DNA of 64,000 bases, taken from positions 244,033-308,032 of the forward strand of contig NZ_QVMI01000003.1 of NCBI RefSeq assembly GCF_010500965.1, written 5' to 3'. The notes under the pieces were generated by a model that saw only the letters and a program-made list of their open reading frames with translations, did no database searches and was not told the DNA's origin. Both the position numbers and the translations under genes were made by a program. Positions within the stretch are counted from its first letter, which is position 1. Each line of letters begins with the position of its first letter. Of the stretch, positions 1-8,536 are shown in pieces. Source of the DNA: Bacteroides sp. 51 (GTDB taxonomy: Bacteria; Bacteroidota; Bacteroidia; Bacteroidales; Bacteroidaceae).

Positions 1-1
1 C

Positions 2-667
2 TGTATCAAATCGGGTAAAAACGAAGATGGTCGTAGAAGAGGTGAGCCTTGCCAGAATGTGATCGTTAAGAATAATACGGTATTCCATGGCCATGGTGGT
101 TTTGTGGTAGGTAGCGAAATGTCTGGTGGTGTCAAAAACATCTATGTAGCCGACTGTACCTTCCTCGGAACAGATGTTGGTCTGAGATTTAAAAGTACAC
201 GCGGACGTGGTGGCGTAGTAGAAGGCATCTACATACATAATATTAATATGATCGACATACCGAACGAACCGCTGTTATTCGACTTATTCTACGGTGGAAA
301 AGGTCCTAATGAGGTGACTGCCGAAGACGAAGAGCAACAGGATATGACGCTATTGCCGGTTACGGAAGAAACTCCTGCTTTCCGCAACATACACATCTCT
401 AACGTATATTGTAAAGGTGCCGGCCGGGCTATGTTCTTCAACGGGCTTCCCGAAATGCCGATTGAAAACGTAACAGTAAAAGATGTGATGATCACCGATG
501 CCAAAGAAGGTGTAGTGATTAGCCAGGCAGCCAACGTAACGATGGACAACATCAAGATAGATGCCAAGAAAGGTTCACCACTTCGTATCAGCAATTCAAA
601 AGATATTAAGGTCGACGGAGAAACATATAATGTAGGTAATAAACTTGAAATGCTAAGTTTTAAGTAA
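2..667 (+). CDS. GH28 polygalacturonase, C-terminal part (5' cut by window edge)
   Basis: The frame is open from base 2, before any start codon, so this is the end of a longer gene. The GTG at 59 is internal. The peptide begins CIKSGKNEDG, followed by FHGHGGFVVGSEMSGG and LRFKSTRGRGG. These correspond to the GH28 'GHG' and 'R-I-K'-like catalytic and substrate-binding motifs on a right-handed beta-helix. The family hydrolyses alpha-1,4 galacturonosyl bonds of homogalacturonan or the rhamnogalacturonan backbone. Only about 221 of the usual 450-550 residues are visible, so the two upstream catalytic Asp motifs (NTD and DD) and any signal peptide lie outside the window. It ends 12 bp before the GH78 fusion gene, which suggests one transcript. 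Family is certain; the exact bond cut is not. Confidence 0.9.
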   Translation, partial: CIKSGKNEDGRRRGEPCQNVIVKNNTVFHGHGGFVVGSEMSGGVKNIYVADCTFLGTDVGLRFKSTRGRGGVVEGIYIHNINMIDIPNEPLLFDLFYGGKGPNEVTAEDEEQQDMTLLPVTEETPAFRNIHISNVYCKGAGRAMFFNGLPEMPIENVTVKDVMITDAKEGVVISQAANVTMDNIKIDAKKGSPLRISNSKDIKVDGETYNVGNKLEMLSFK

Positions 668-679
668 ATAGGAAATAAG

Positions 680-3600
680 GTGAAAAGATTACTCACATTA
701 ATCGCTCTGAGCTTTCTCTTAGTAGGGACAGCTCAGAGCGGTTCTGTTTTTGTAGAAGGTCTGCAAACGGAACAGCTAACCAATCCATTAGGAATTGATG
801 CCATGTCCCCACGCCTGAGTTGGCGTATAGTAAGCAATGAGCGTGGAGTCGTTCAAACCAGTTACCAGATTCTGGTAGCCTCTTCCCCTGAAAAGTTGGC
901 ACAGAATGAGGCAGACGTCTGGGATTCGGGAACAGTATTCTCTAACGCATCACAGTGGATTAACTATCAAGGTCCGAAGTTCATTTCCAACAAGCGTTAT
1001 TACTGGAAAGTAAAAGTCAATACGAATATAGGCGAAGCTCCCTGGAGTGATACCGCCCTTTGGGGTATGGGCCTGTTGGGAGAGAGCCGGTGGAAAGGCC
1101 GGTGGATAGGATTGGAGAAGGCTTCGCTGTGGGATACGGAGTCGCAGTGGTCGCGCCTGTCTGCACGTTACTTGCGCAAAGAATTCAGCTTAGGCAAAGA
1201 AATAAAACAGGCCACCGTACACATCTCCGGTTTAGGATTATATGAGCTATTCATTAACGGACAACGTGTGGGCGATTTGGTTCTTGCTCCTGCACCAACA
1301 GATTACCGGAAAACATTACTTTATAATAGTTATGATGTGACTTCACTGCTTCGTTCGCAAAATGATAATGCAGTTGGGGTTACATTGGGAAATGGACGCA
1401 TGTACACCATGCGCCAACACTATAAACAATATAAAATAAACAATTACGGTTACCCGAAGCTGCGGATGAACCTGATTGTTGAATACACCGATGGAACGCA
1501 AGAAACCATTGTCTCCGATACAGATTGGAAACTCACTGCCGACGGACCGATACGCAGCAATAATGAATATGACGGAGAAGATTATGATGCCCGGAAGGAA
1601 TTAACCGGATGGTCTGAAGTGGGCTATAACGATAGTTTATGGCAAAACGCCGACCGTGCTGCTTTGCCGCAAGGAACACTACGTGCACAAATGATGCCGG
1701 GAATGAGAGTAGTAGAAACAATCAAACCCGTTACAATCAATAAATTAAATAACAACAAATACATCCTGGACATGGGACAGAACATGGTAGGATGGATTCG
1801 CATGAAAGTGAAAGGACAAACAGGTGATAGCGTAAAACTCCGCTTCGCTGAGATATTACAGGAAAACGGAGAACTTTATGTCGACAACCTACGCGATGCT
1901 CTAGTTACAGATACCTATATTCTGAAAGGTAAAGACTTGGAAGAGTGGGCGCCTCGTTTTGTTTATCACGGCTTCCGGTATGTTGAGGTTACGGGTTATC
2001 CGGGCACTCCAACGCCAGATTATTTCATTGGTGAGGTTGTTAACGACGATATGCAGACTACCGGAGAGTTCAAAAGCGATAATCTGGTATTGAACCAGAT
2101 TCTGCAAAACGCCTTCTGGGGTATCAGAGGAAACTACAAAGGTATGCCCGTGGATTGTCCGCAACGCAATGAGCGCCAACCCTGGTTGGGCGATCGTGCT
2201 ATGGGAGCGCTTGGCGAGAGCTTCCTTATGGCCAACGGACCGCTATATGCCAAATGGATGGACGACATCCGCGAGGCCCAACGCGAAGACGGATGTATCC
2301 CCGATGTCGCTCCGGCTTTCTGGAACTATTATAGTGAGAATATGACCTGGCCTTCCGCCCTTGTCCTGATCAGCGATATGCTATACGAGCAATATGGTAA
2401 CATCCGCCCTATTCAAAAGAACTATCAAGCTATGCGGCTCTGGATGAAACATATGAAGGACGAATTTATGACTCCGGAATATGTAGTGACACGCGACAGG
2501 TACGGCGATTGGTGTTTACCCCCCGAATCACCCGAGCTTATTCATTCCAAAGATCCGGCACGTATTACGGATGGCAAACTGATCTCAACAGCTTATTACT
2601 ATCAAATGCTGAAGTACCTGAGCAAATTTGCCGGTCTTCTGCAATTAAGTGATGATATAAAAGAATACGATGAACTGGCTATAAAAGTAAAGGATGGTTT
2701 TAACCGGGCTTTCGGGAATGCAGAAAAGCAGTGTTATGATAACAATACCGTAACAGCCAACCTCCTGCCATTGGCTTTCGACATAGTACCACAGGAACAT
2801 ATAGCACGGGTAGAAAAGAATATCATTGAAGGCATGGTCTTTTATAGTGAGGTAAAAGTCTCCTCCGGTGTGATTGGCATTCAATGGATTATGCGCGAAC
2901 TTGCCCGGATGGGGCGGTCTGATGTAGCTTATGTATTAGCCACGCATACCAGGTATCCCGGATGGGGATATATGGTAGCCAATGGTGCAACTACCATCTG
3001 GGAGTTATGGAACGGAAATACCGCAAACCCTGAAATGAACAGTGGGAACCATGTCATGCTGCTGGGCGATTTGCTTCCGTTCTGTTACGAGAATCTGGCG
3101 GGTATAAAGAGTGCTGCTCCCGGTTTCAGCAAATTAGAGATGAAACCGGCCTTTGAAGTAGAGGAAATCAGGAACATTCAGGCTTCTTATATCACCCCGT
3201 ATGGAAAAGTAATGAGCCATTGGACGCAAACTGCGGTGGATTATCAATGGGATATAACCATTCCGGCTAATACAACGGCAACGATCTGGCTACCCAATGA
3301 AAGTGCAAATGATATTACAGAAGGAAAACGCAAGCTCAACCAGGCAAAAGGGGTAAGTGTACTTCGCTCGGAAAACGGATATTCTATCTGTGAGATTGGT
3401 TCGGGAAATTATAGTTTCTTTATTCCCAAAGACATCACCTTCGGCAAAGACAGGCAAGGAATTTTGGTGGATGAATTCATTTTCGATGAAGCCCCATTCC
3501 CGGAAAGCCATGCTTCTACTATTGCAGAAACACCCGAAGGGCTTGTTGCCGCATGGTTTGGTGGTACAAAAGAAAAGAATCCGGATTGTTGCATTTGGGT

Positions 3601-4510
3601 AAGCCGGAACGTAAAAGGAAAATGGACGGTTCCTGTCGTGGTGGCCGATGGCATCATTGGTAATCAGGAGAAGCGCGCTTGTTGGAATCCTGTACTTTCG
3701 GTGGCTCCAAACGGAGAACTGCTCCTGTTCTACAAAGTCGGGCTGGATGTTCCTCGCTGGAGCGGACATCTGGTACGTTCTAAAGACAATGGCAAAACAT
3801 GGAGCAGATCGGAGGCATTGCCGGAAGGTTTCCTGGGTCCGGTTAAAAACAAACCGGTTTATATAGACAACCGCATGATTTGTCCCAGCAGTACGGAAGG
3901 CGAGCTTGGATGGCGCGTGCACTTTGAAGTAAGCGATGATAACGGAAAGACATGGAGAATGGTTGGACCTATTGAAGCATCCGAGGTTATAGAAACGGAT
4001 AAGGTAAAGCGTAGTGGCGATATATCTACCGTACAGGCCATTCAGCCCTCCATCCTGATGCACAAAGACGGAAGGCTTCAGGCGCTTTGCCGCACCCGCA
4101 ATAACGGTGCCGTAGCAACCACCTGGAGCAGCGATAAAGGAGAAACATGGACGCCTTTGAAACTCACCACACTACCCAATAACAATTCGGGCACGGATGC
4201 AGTGAACCTGAAAGACGGACGTTTCGTATTTGTTTATAACCACTATCGCTACTTGCCTGGCGGAGGGATGAACAAGAACCGCACGCCGATCAACATAGCG
4301 CTTAGCGATGATGGGGTGCATTGGGATGCTTCCGTTGTACTGGAAGATTCGCCCATTAACCAATACTCCTACCCTTCGGTGATTCAAAGCAAAGATGGCA
4401 TGATACATGTTGTTTACACCTGGAGACGGCAACGCATCAAGTATGTGAAACTTGACCCCAGGAAGATGGAACGCAAAACATTTGTCGAAGCCGGATGGAA
4501 GGATTATTAA
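680..4510 (+). CDS. GH78 alpha-L-rhamnosidase fused to a C-terminal sialidase-like (BNR) propeller
   Basis: This is a 1276-residue secreted protein with an N-terminal signal peptide (MKRLLTLIALSFLLVGTAQS). Residues about 25-910 are a complete GH78 enzyme: N-terminal beta-sandwiches, then an (alpha/alpha)6 barrel. The barrel carries DCPQRNERQPW (D492, E498), D505 and WELWNG (E775), matching the general-acid and base segments of the family, which releases L-rhamnose from pectin side chains or backbone ends. From about residue 917 a second domain starts. It contains three Asp-box repeats (SKDNGKTW, SDDNGKTW, SSDKGETW) and reads as a six-bladed sialidase-like propeller of the BNR_2 kind. The substrate of this domain cannot be read from the sequence. 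Such propellers occur in pectin loci as separate proteins, so the fusion suggests two linked activities on one side chain. No frameshift is visible at the junction. Confidence 0.88.
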   Translation: MKRLLTLIALSFLLVGTAQSGSVFVEGLQTEQLTNPLGIDAMSPRLSWRIVSNERGVVQTSYQILVASSPEKLAQNEADVWDSGTVFSNASQWINYQGPKFISNKRYYWKVKVNTNIGEAPWSDTALWGMGLLGESRWKGRWIGLEKASLWDTESQWSRLSARYLRKEFSLGKEIKQATVHISGLGLYELFINGQRVGDLVLAPAPTDYRKTLLYNSYDVTSLLRSQNDNAVGVTLGNGRMYTMRQHYKQYKINNYGYPKLRMNLIVEYTDGTQETIVSDTDWKLTADGPIRSNNEYDGEDYDARKELTGWSEVGYNDSLWQNADRAALPQGTLRAQMMPGMRVVETIKPVTINKLNNNKYILDMGQNMVGWIRMKVKGQTGDSVKLRFAEILQENGELYVDNLRDALVTDTYILKGKDLEEWAPRFVYHGFRYVEVTGYPGTPTPDYFIGEVVNDDMQTTGEFKSDNLVLNQILQNAFWGIRGNYKGMPVDCPQRNERQPWLGDRAMGALGESFLMANGPLYAKWMDDIREAQREDGCIPDVAPAFWNYYSENMTWPSALVLISDMLYEQYGNIRPIQKNYQAMRLWMKHMKDEFMTPEYVVTRDRYGDWCLPPESPELIHSKDPARITDGKLISTAYYYQMLKYLSKFAGLLQLSDDIKEYDELAIKVKDGFNRAFGNAEKQCYDNNTVTANLLPLAFDIVPQEHIARVEKNIIEGMVFYSEVKVSSGVIGIQWIMRELARMGRSDVAYVLATHTRYPGWGYMVANGATTIWELWNGNTANPEMNSGNHVMLLGDLLPFCYENLAGIKSAAPGFSKLEMKPAFEVEEIRNIQASYITPYGKVMSHWTQTAVDYQWDITIPANTTATIWLPNESANDITEGKRKLNQAKGVSVLRSENGYSICEIGSGNYSFFIPKDITFGKDRQGILVDEFIFDEAPFPESHASTIAETPEGLVAAWFGGTKEKNPDCCIWVSRNVKGKWTVPVVVADGIIGNQEKRACWNPVLSVAPNGELLLFYKVGLDVPRWSGHLVRSKDNGKTWSRSEALPEGFLGPVKNKPVYIDNRMICPSSTEGELGWRVHFEVSDDNGKTWRMVGPIEASEVIETDKVKRSGDISTVQAIQPSILMHKDGRLQALCRTRNNGAVATTWSSDKGETWTPLKLTTLPNNNSGTDAVNLKDGRFVFVYNHYRYLPGGGMNKNRTPINIALSDDGVHWDASVVLEDSPINQYSYPSVIQSKDGMIHVVYTWRRQRIKYVKLDPRKMERKTFVEAGWKDY

Positions 4511-4572
4511 ATATTGTACGATTCTACAGTCTTTCAATCAAAATGAATAGTGAAAATAGAGCATTAATGTTT

Positions 4573-4580
4573 TACTTTTG
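4573..4580 (+). promoter_or_regulatory. Bacteroidales -7 box before the DUF4861 gene
   Basis: TACTTTTG fits TAnnTTTG and lies 22 bp before the start codon. I see no clear TTTG -33 box at the expected distance, so this is a half-supported promoter. Confidence 0.45.
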
Positions 4581-4602
4581 CATGAATTAAATATATATAC
4601 CC

Positions 4603-5829
4603 ATGAAAAAGATATTCTTTTCTCTCTTATTTGCTTTGGTTTGTACCGCAATGTGGGCACAGGCTACAGAAAAAACAATTTCAATTGAAGTAAAAAATAA
4701 CTGGAAGAAGGAGCAAGCCGATGCTCCGGTGGTCATCAAGCTGAACGATCTCGGACTGGATTTCCAGGCCAAATCGGCTACGGTATGGGACGGTTCGCAA
4801 GAAATCCCATCGCAGTTGGACGATCTGAACAATGATCGTAAAGCCGATGAACTGGCTTTTGTAATTGATCTTCCAGCCAACGGCAAGAAAACTCTTAAGG
4901 TTACATTATCTTCAGAAAAGAATGAAAAACAGTATAAAGCGCGTGTATTTGCAGAGATGCTTGTGAGCGATAAGAAAGGAAAGCATGTGCCTATCCGCTC
5001 GCTGACCATTCCGGGTACAAGCAACATTTACAATCAGCTTCATCATCACGGACCGGCTTTTGAGTCGGAGTTGGTGGCTTATCGTTTATACTTTGATCAG
5101 AAACAGACTGTCGACCCTTACGGCAAGTTCAACAAAGGACTTGAGATTGAAGAATCACAGTTTTATCCTACGGATGAGCAACTTGCGCGCGGTTTTGGCG
5201 ATGATGTGTTGCGTGTAGGCGGAAGCGCTGGTGTGGGCGCCCTGAAAGGTTGGAACGGAACAAAAGCAACGCACATTGAACCGGTGTTTACCCGCACTGA
5301 GCGCATTCTGGCGTATGGTCCGGTGCGCACTGTGGTAGAAATAGAAGCCAATGAGTGGGAATATCAGGGTGCAAGCCTGAATATGATCAACCGCTATACG
5401 CTGTATGCCGGACATCGCGATGCCATAGTAGAAACATTCTTCGAGGAGCCGTTGAAAGACGAAACCTTCTGTACCGGGGTACAAGATATAAAAGGTTCGG
5501 TTGCTTTCTCGGATCATAAAGGTTTAATTGCCTCCTGGGGCACCGACTGGCCGGTAAATGATACGGTGAAATATGCCAAAGAAACAATTGGTATGGCGGC
5601 GTATGTTCCACAAAAGTACGTAAAACAAGAGGTCAGAGACAATACCAAGTATCTCAATAACAACTATCTGTATACCATAGGAGCCAAGGGCGAGAAGTAT
5701 ATCCGCTACTACATCATGTTCACATCCATGAAAGAAACCTTTGGATATAAAACTCCCGAGGCATGGTTTGCTTATGTACGTGAGTGGAAGGAAGAATTGG
5801 ACAATCCGGTGACGGTAACTCTTAAGTAA
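4603..5829 (+). CDS. Secreted DUF4861-family protein
   Basis: This is a 408-residue protein with a clear signal peptide ending at MWAQA. The body resembles DUF4861 (Pfam) proteins common in Bacteroidetes pectin and rhamnogalacturonan loci: the N-terminal part with DAPVVIKLNDLGLDF and LDDLNNDRKADELAFVIDL, and a central block with HHGPAFESELVAYRLYFD. The family has a beta-rich fold and no activity I can name with confidence. The run HHHG around residue 147 and the many aromatic and acidic residues suggest carbohydrate contact, but this is inference. The gene follows the GH78 fusion by 92 bp and precedes a GH43 gene by about 100 bp, so a role in the same side-chain degradation is likely. The start at 4603 is the only ATG that gives a complete signal peptide. 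Confidence 0.72.
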   Translation: MKKIFFSLLFALVCTAMWAQATEKTISIEVKNNWKKEQADAPVVIKLNDLGLDFQAKSATVWDGSQEIPSQLDDLNNDRKADELAFVIDLPANGKKTLKVTLSSEKNEKQYKARVFAEMLVSDKKGKHVPIRSLTIPGTSNIYNQLHHHGPAFESELVAYRLYFDQKQTVDPYGKFNKGLEIEESQFYPTDEQLARGFGDDVLRVGGSAGVGALKGWNGTKATHIEPVFTRTERILAYGPVRTVVEIEANEWEYQGASLNMINRYTLYAGHRDAIVETFFEEPLKDETFCTGVQDIKGSVAFSDHKGLIASWGTDWPVNDTVKYAKETIGMAAYVPQKYVKQEVRDNTKYLNNNYLYTIGAKGEKYIRYYIMFTSMKETFGYKTPEAWFAYVREWKEELDNPVTVTLK

Positions 5830-5887
5830 AGACCAATTATTCCCCCTATCGTGTACAAATTTGCCCCTTAAGGCCTTCAGTTTTCTC

Positions 5888-5895
5888 TATTTTTG
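5888..5895 (+). promoter_or_regulatory. Bacteroidales -7 box before the GH43 gene
   Basis: TATTTTTG fits TAnnTTTG. A TTTG lies at 5860-5863, giving a 24-bp spacer, slightly longer than the usual 19-21. Its position after base 5861 shows that the longer reading frame upstream of 5933 is untranslated. Confidence 0.45.
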
Positions 5896-5932
5896 CAATA
5901 TTGAAACATTTATAAAACCAATATTATTTATC

Positions 5933-7609
5933 ATGAAAAGACTGGCACAGACTTTAAGCCTCTGCTTATTAATGACTCTTCCTGCGGTAGCACAGAAGAA
6001 CTACGTATCCGAAGTATGGGTAGCCGACCAAGGAAACGGTACATACAAGAACCCGATTCTTTATGCAGATTATTCCGATCCGGATGCCTGCCGGATAGGC
6101 GATGATTACTATATGACCTCTTCGAGCTTCAACAGTTTGCCCGGTTTACAGATTTTACACTCCAAAGATCTGGTAAACTGGACCATCGTCGGTGCCGCCG
6201 TACCTTATGCGCTCCCACCAATCGAAACTCCGGAACGCCCCGAGCATGGCAACCGTGTATGGGCGCCTTGCATTCGCCATCACAACGGCGAGTTCTACAT
6301 CTTCTGGGGCGACCCCGACCAGGGTGCTTTTATGGTGAAAGCCAAAGACCCGAAAGGTCCGTGGACGGAACCTGTATTGGTTAAGCCCGGCAAAGGAGTT
6401 ATTGACACATCTCCCCTTTGGGATGATGATGGCAAGGTATACCTTGTACATGGATATGCCGGAAGCCGTGCCGGACTGAAAAGTATTTTGGGCATTTGCG
6501 AACTTACGCCCGATGCAACGAAAGCTGTAACCCAATCGCGTATTATTTTTGATGGCCACGAAAGCCACGAAACCATTGAAGGCCCTAAATTCTATAAGAA
6601 AGACGGTTATTACTACATCTTTGCACCAGCCGGCGGAGTGCCAACGGGCTGGCAAACGGTATTGCGTTCGAAAAACGTATATGGCCCTTATGAATCAAAA
6701 GATGTGCTGCACCAGGGTAAGACCAAAGTCAATGGTCCTCATCAGGGAGCATGGGTAGATACAACTACGGGAGAAGATTGGTTCCTGCACTTTCAGGATG
6801 TAGGTGCTTACGGACGCATTGTGCACCTTCAACCGATGAAGTGGATCGACGGATGGCCAGTGATCGGTGTAGACAAAGATGGCGACGGATGCGGAGAACC
6901 GGTACTTACATATAAAAAACCCAATGTAGGAAAAACATATCCGATCTGTACGCCACAGGAAAGTGATGAATTCGACGGATTCACCCTTTCACCGCAATGG
7001 CAATGGCATGCCAATATCAACGAAAAATGGGCTTTCTTCGATGGTGGCAAAGGGAATGTACGCCTGTACTCATATCCGGTGGTCAAGGAGTATAAAAGTC
7101 TGTGGGATGTAGCTAACCTGATGTTGCAGAAAACCCCATCCGACAATTTCGTGGCCACCATGAAACTGACATTCAAGCCAACCAAGAAGTATACCGGCGA
7201 ACGTACCGGACTTGTAGTAATGGGTATGGATTATGCCGGATTGATCCTCGAGAATACAGACAAGGGCCTCGTTCTCACGCAAGTGGAATGCAAGAAGGCA
7301 GACCGTGACGGCACCGAGCAAGTCAACGCTTCTACCGAACTAAAAGACGCTACAATCTACCTGAAAGTTCAATTCCGCGCCGATGGCAAAAAGATCGGTG
7401 CAAGCGAAGGCGGTCATGACCTTATCGTGATGTGCGACTTTAGCTATAGCCTCGACGGAAAGAAATTCCAGAAGTTCGGTCAATCCTTCCAGGCGAAAGA
7501 AGGCAAATGGATCGGAACAAAGATCGGAACATTCTGCACGCGTCCTGCCATTACCATAAACGATGGTGGATGGGCTGAGGTAGATTGGTTCAGAGTGACA
7601 AAGAAATAA
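5933..7609 (+). CDS. GH43 glycosidase with C-terminal beta-sandwich
   Basis: The protein has 558 residues from the ATG at 5933. The open frame reaches back to a TTG at 5861, but only the inner ATG gives a signal peptide (MKRLAQTLSLCLLMTLPAVAQ). The N-terminal half is a five-bladed GH43 propeller with the three acidic catalytic positions visible: YSDPDACR (base), VIDTSPLWDDDG (pKa modulator) and ETIEGPKF (acid). The C-terminal 200 residues (from about PQESDEFDGFTLSPQW) look like the beta-xylosidase C-terminal concanavalin-like domain found in several GH43 subfamilies. Members are beta-xylosidases, alpha-L-arabinofuranosidases or beta-galactosidases. In this pectin context arabinan or galactan side chains are the likelier target, but the subfamily is not resolvable by eye. 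A strong terminator follows. Confidence 0.88.
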   Translation: MKRLAQTLSLCLLMTLPAVAQKNYVSEVWVADQGNGTYKNPILYADYSDPDACRIGDDYYMTSSSFNSLPGLQILHSKDLVNWTIVGAAVPYALPPIETPERPEHGNRVWAPCIRHHNGEFYIFWGDPDQGAFMVKAKDPKGPWTEPVLVKPGKGVIDTSPLWDDDGKVYLVHGYAGSRAGLKSILGICELTPDATKAVTQSRIIFDGHESHETIEGPKFYKKDGYYYIFAPAGGVPTGWQTVLRSKNVYGPYESKDVLHQGKTKVNGPHQGAWVDTTTGEDWFLHFQDVGAYGRIVHLQPMKWIDGWPVIGVDKDGDGCGEPVLTYKKPNVGKTYPICTPQESDEFDGFTLSPQWQWHANINEKWAFFDGGKGNVRLYSYPVVKEYKSLWDVANLMLQKTPSDNFVATMKLTFKPTKKYTGERTGLVVMGMDYAGLILENTDKGLVLTQVECKKADRDGTEQVNASTELKDATIYLKVQFRADGKKIGASEGGHDLIVMCDFSYSLDGKKFQKFGQSFQAKEGKWIGTKIGTFCTRPAITINDGGWAEVDWFRVTKK

Positions 7610-7634
7610 TAGACAGTTGTCTTCTTTTTATACC

Positions 7635-7664
7635 AAAGGGCTTTCATCGTTGAAAGCCCTTTTT
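7635..7664 (+). terminator. Rho-independent terminator after GH43
   Basis: Perfect 12-bp stem AAAGGGCTTTCA / TGAAAGCCCTTT with a TCGT loop, followed by a short T run. It closes the left-arm gene group. Confidence 0.85.
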
Positions 7665-7681
7665 AGATACTCCTGAGGTAG

Positions 7682-7769
7682 GATGCAACAAAAATAAATT
7701 TTTGATGCATCAAAAAATAATTTTCGTCGAATCAAAAGTTTTTTTTTGATGCATCAATACTTTTAAGTT
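7682..7769. repeat. Four degenerate 22-bp tandem units carrying GATGCATC dyads
   Basis: Octamers GATGCAAC (7682), GATGCATC (7704), GTCGAATC (7726) and GATGCATC (7748) start exactly 22 bp apart, each followed by an A/T-rich spacer. The second copy is part of a longer palindrome, TTTTTGATGCATCAAAAA (7699-7716). The array lies between the GH43 terminator and the promoter of the HAD gene; the last unit ends about 38 bp before the -7 box. Exact two-turn spacing of dyads suits a cooperative binding-site array, but no binding protein is identified. Confidence 0.75.
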
Positions 7770-7806
7770 CATTGGACCTACCCTTTCATGTAAAGAATTT
7801 ATTCCG

Positions 7807-7814
7807 TATTTTTG
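7807..7814 (+). promoter_or_regulatory. Promoter of the HAD phosphatase gene
   Basis: TATTTTTG fits the -7 element. TTTC at 7784-7787 stands 19 bp upstream, close to the TTTG -33 consensus. Confidence 0.55.
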
Positions 7815-7834
7815 TAGTTTAAAATCCTATAACA

Positions 7835-8482
7835 ATGAAAGAACTTATTATATTCGATCTGGACGGAACACTTCTGAATACCATAGCCGATCTGGCGCAA
7901 AGCGTTAACTATGCACTCAACCGCCTCGGCTTCCCAACGCATGACGAAGCCTCCTATAACTTTATGGTAGGCAATGGAATCAATAAACTGTTTGAGCGCG
8001 CCCTTCCCGAAGGAGAAAAGACAGCAGAAAACATCGTTCGCGTACGCGAACTATTCCTCCCGTTCTATGCCGAACATAAAATGGATAAAAGCCGTCCGTA
8101 CCCCGGAATACCCGAACTGCTGGATACATTACAGAAGCAAGGCAAACAGATAGCCATAGCCTCCAACAAATACCAGGCTGGCACGGAGGCGCTTATTGCG
8201 CATTACTTCCCGGAAATTAAGTTTGTTGCCGTATTCGGCCAACGCGAAGGCATCTCTCCCAAGCCCGATCCAACGATTGTACACGACATCCTTCGCATCG
8301 CAGGTACGCCCAAAGAAAAGGTACTATACGTAGGCGATTCCGGAGTAGATATGCAAACAGCCTTGAATAGCGGCATCACTTCCTGCGGAGTGACCTGGGG
8401 ATTCCGTCCGCGCGCGGAACTGGAAGATTTCAACCCAAATCATATCGTAAACACTGCCGAAGAAATTCTGGCTTTAGTGTAA
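7835..8482 (+). CDS. HAD-family phosphatase (phosphoglycolate phosphatase-like)
   Basis: This is a 215-residue cytosolic protein without signal peptide. Motif I is FDLDGTLLNT (nucleophile Asp 9, acid Asp 11), motif II is IASNK, motif III lysine lies in SPKPDP, and motif IV is YVGDSGVDM. The cap domain sits between motifs I and II (subclass IA), as in Gph-like phosphatases that hydrolyse small phosphate monoesters. The natural substrate cannot be fixed: phosphoglycolate, beta-phosphoglucomutase-like and other sugar-phosphate roles share this architecture, although the DGTLLNT and GDSGVD pattern favours Gph. It has its own promoter and is separated from the pectin genes by a terminator and a repeat array, so it is probably not part of the pectin regulon. 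Confidence 0.85.
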   Translation: MKELIIFDLDGTLLNTIADLAQSVNYALNRLGFPTHDEASYNFMVGNGINKLFERALPEGEKTAENIVRVRELFLPFYAEHKMDKSRPYPGIPELLDTLQKQGKQIAIASNKYQAGTEALIAHYFPEIKFVAVFGQREGISPKPDPTIVHDILRIAGTPKEKVLYVGDSGVDMQTALNSGITSCGVTWGFRPRAELEDFNPNHIVNTAEEILALV

Positions 8483-8536
8483 GTCCGGACAACAAGCGTA
8501 TTCATTCAACGTAAATCCGATATATCATAGATCACA

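Noticed and set aside
3290-4063. Long minus-strand open frame (257 codons) opposite the sialidase-like domain
   Set aside because: It lies wholly opposite a well-supported gene, its composition (many His, Cys, Arg) is that of an antisense shadow, and it has no promoter or known domain.
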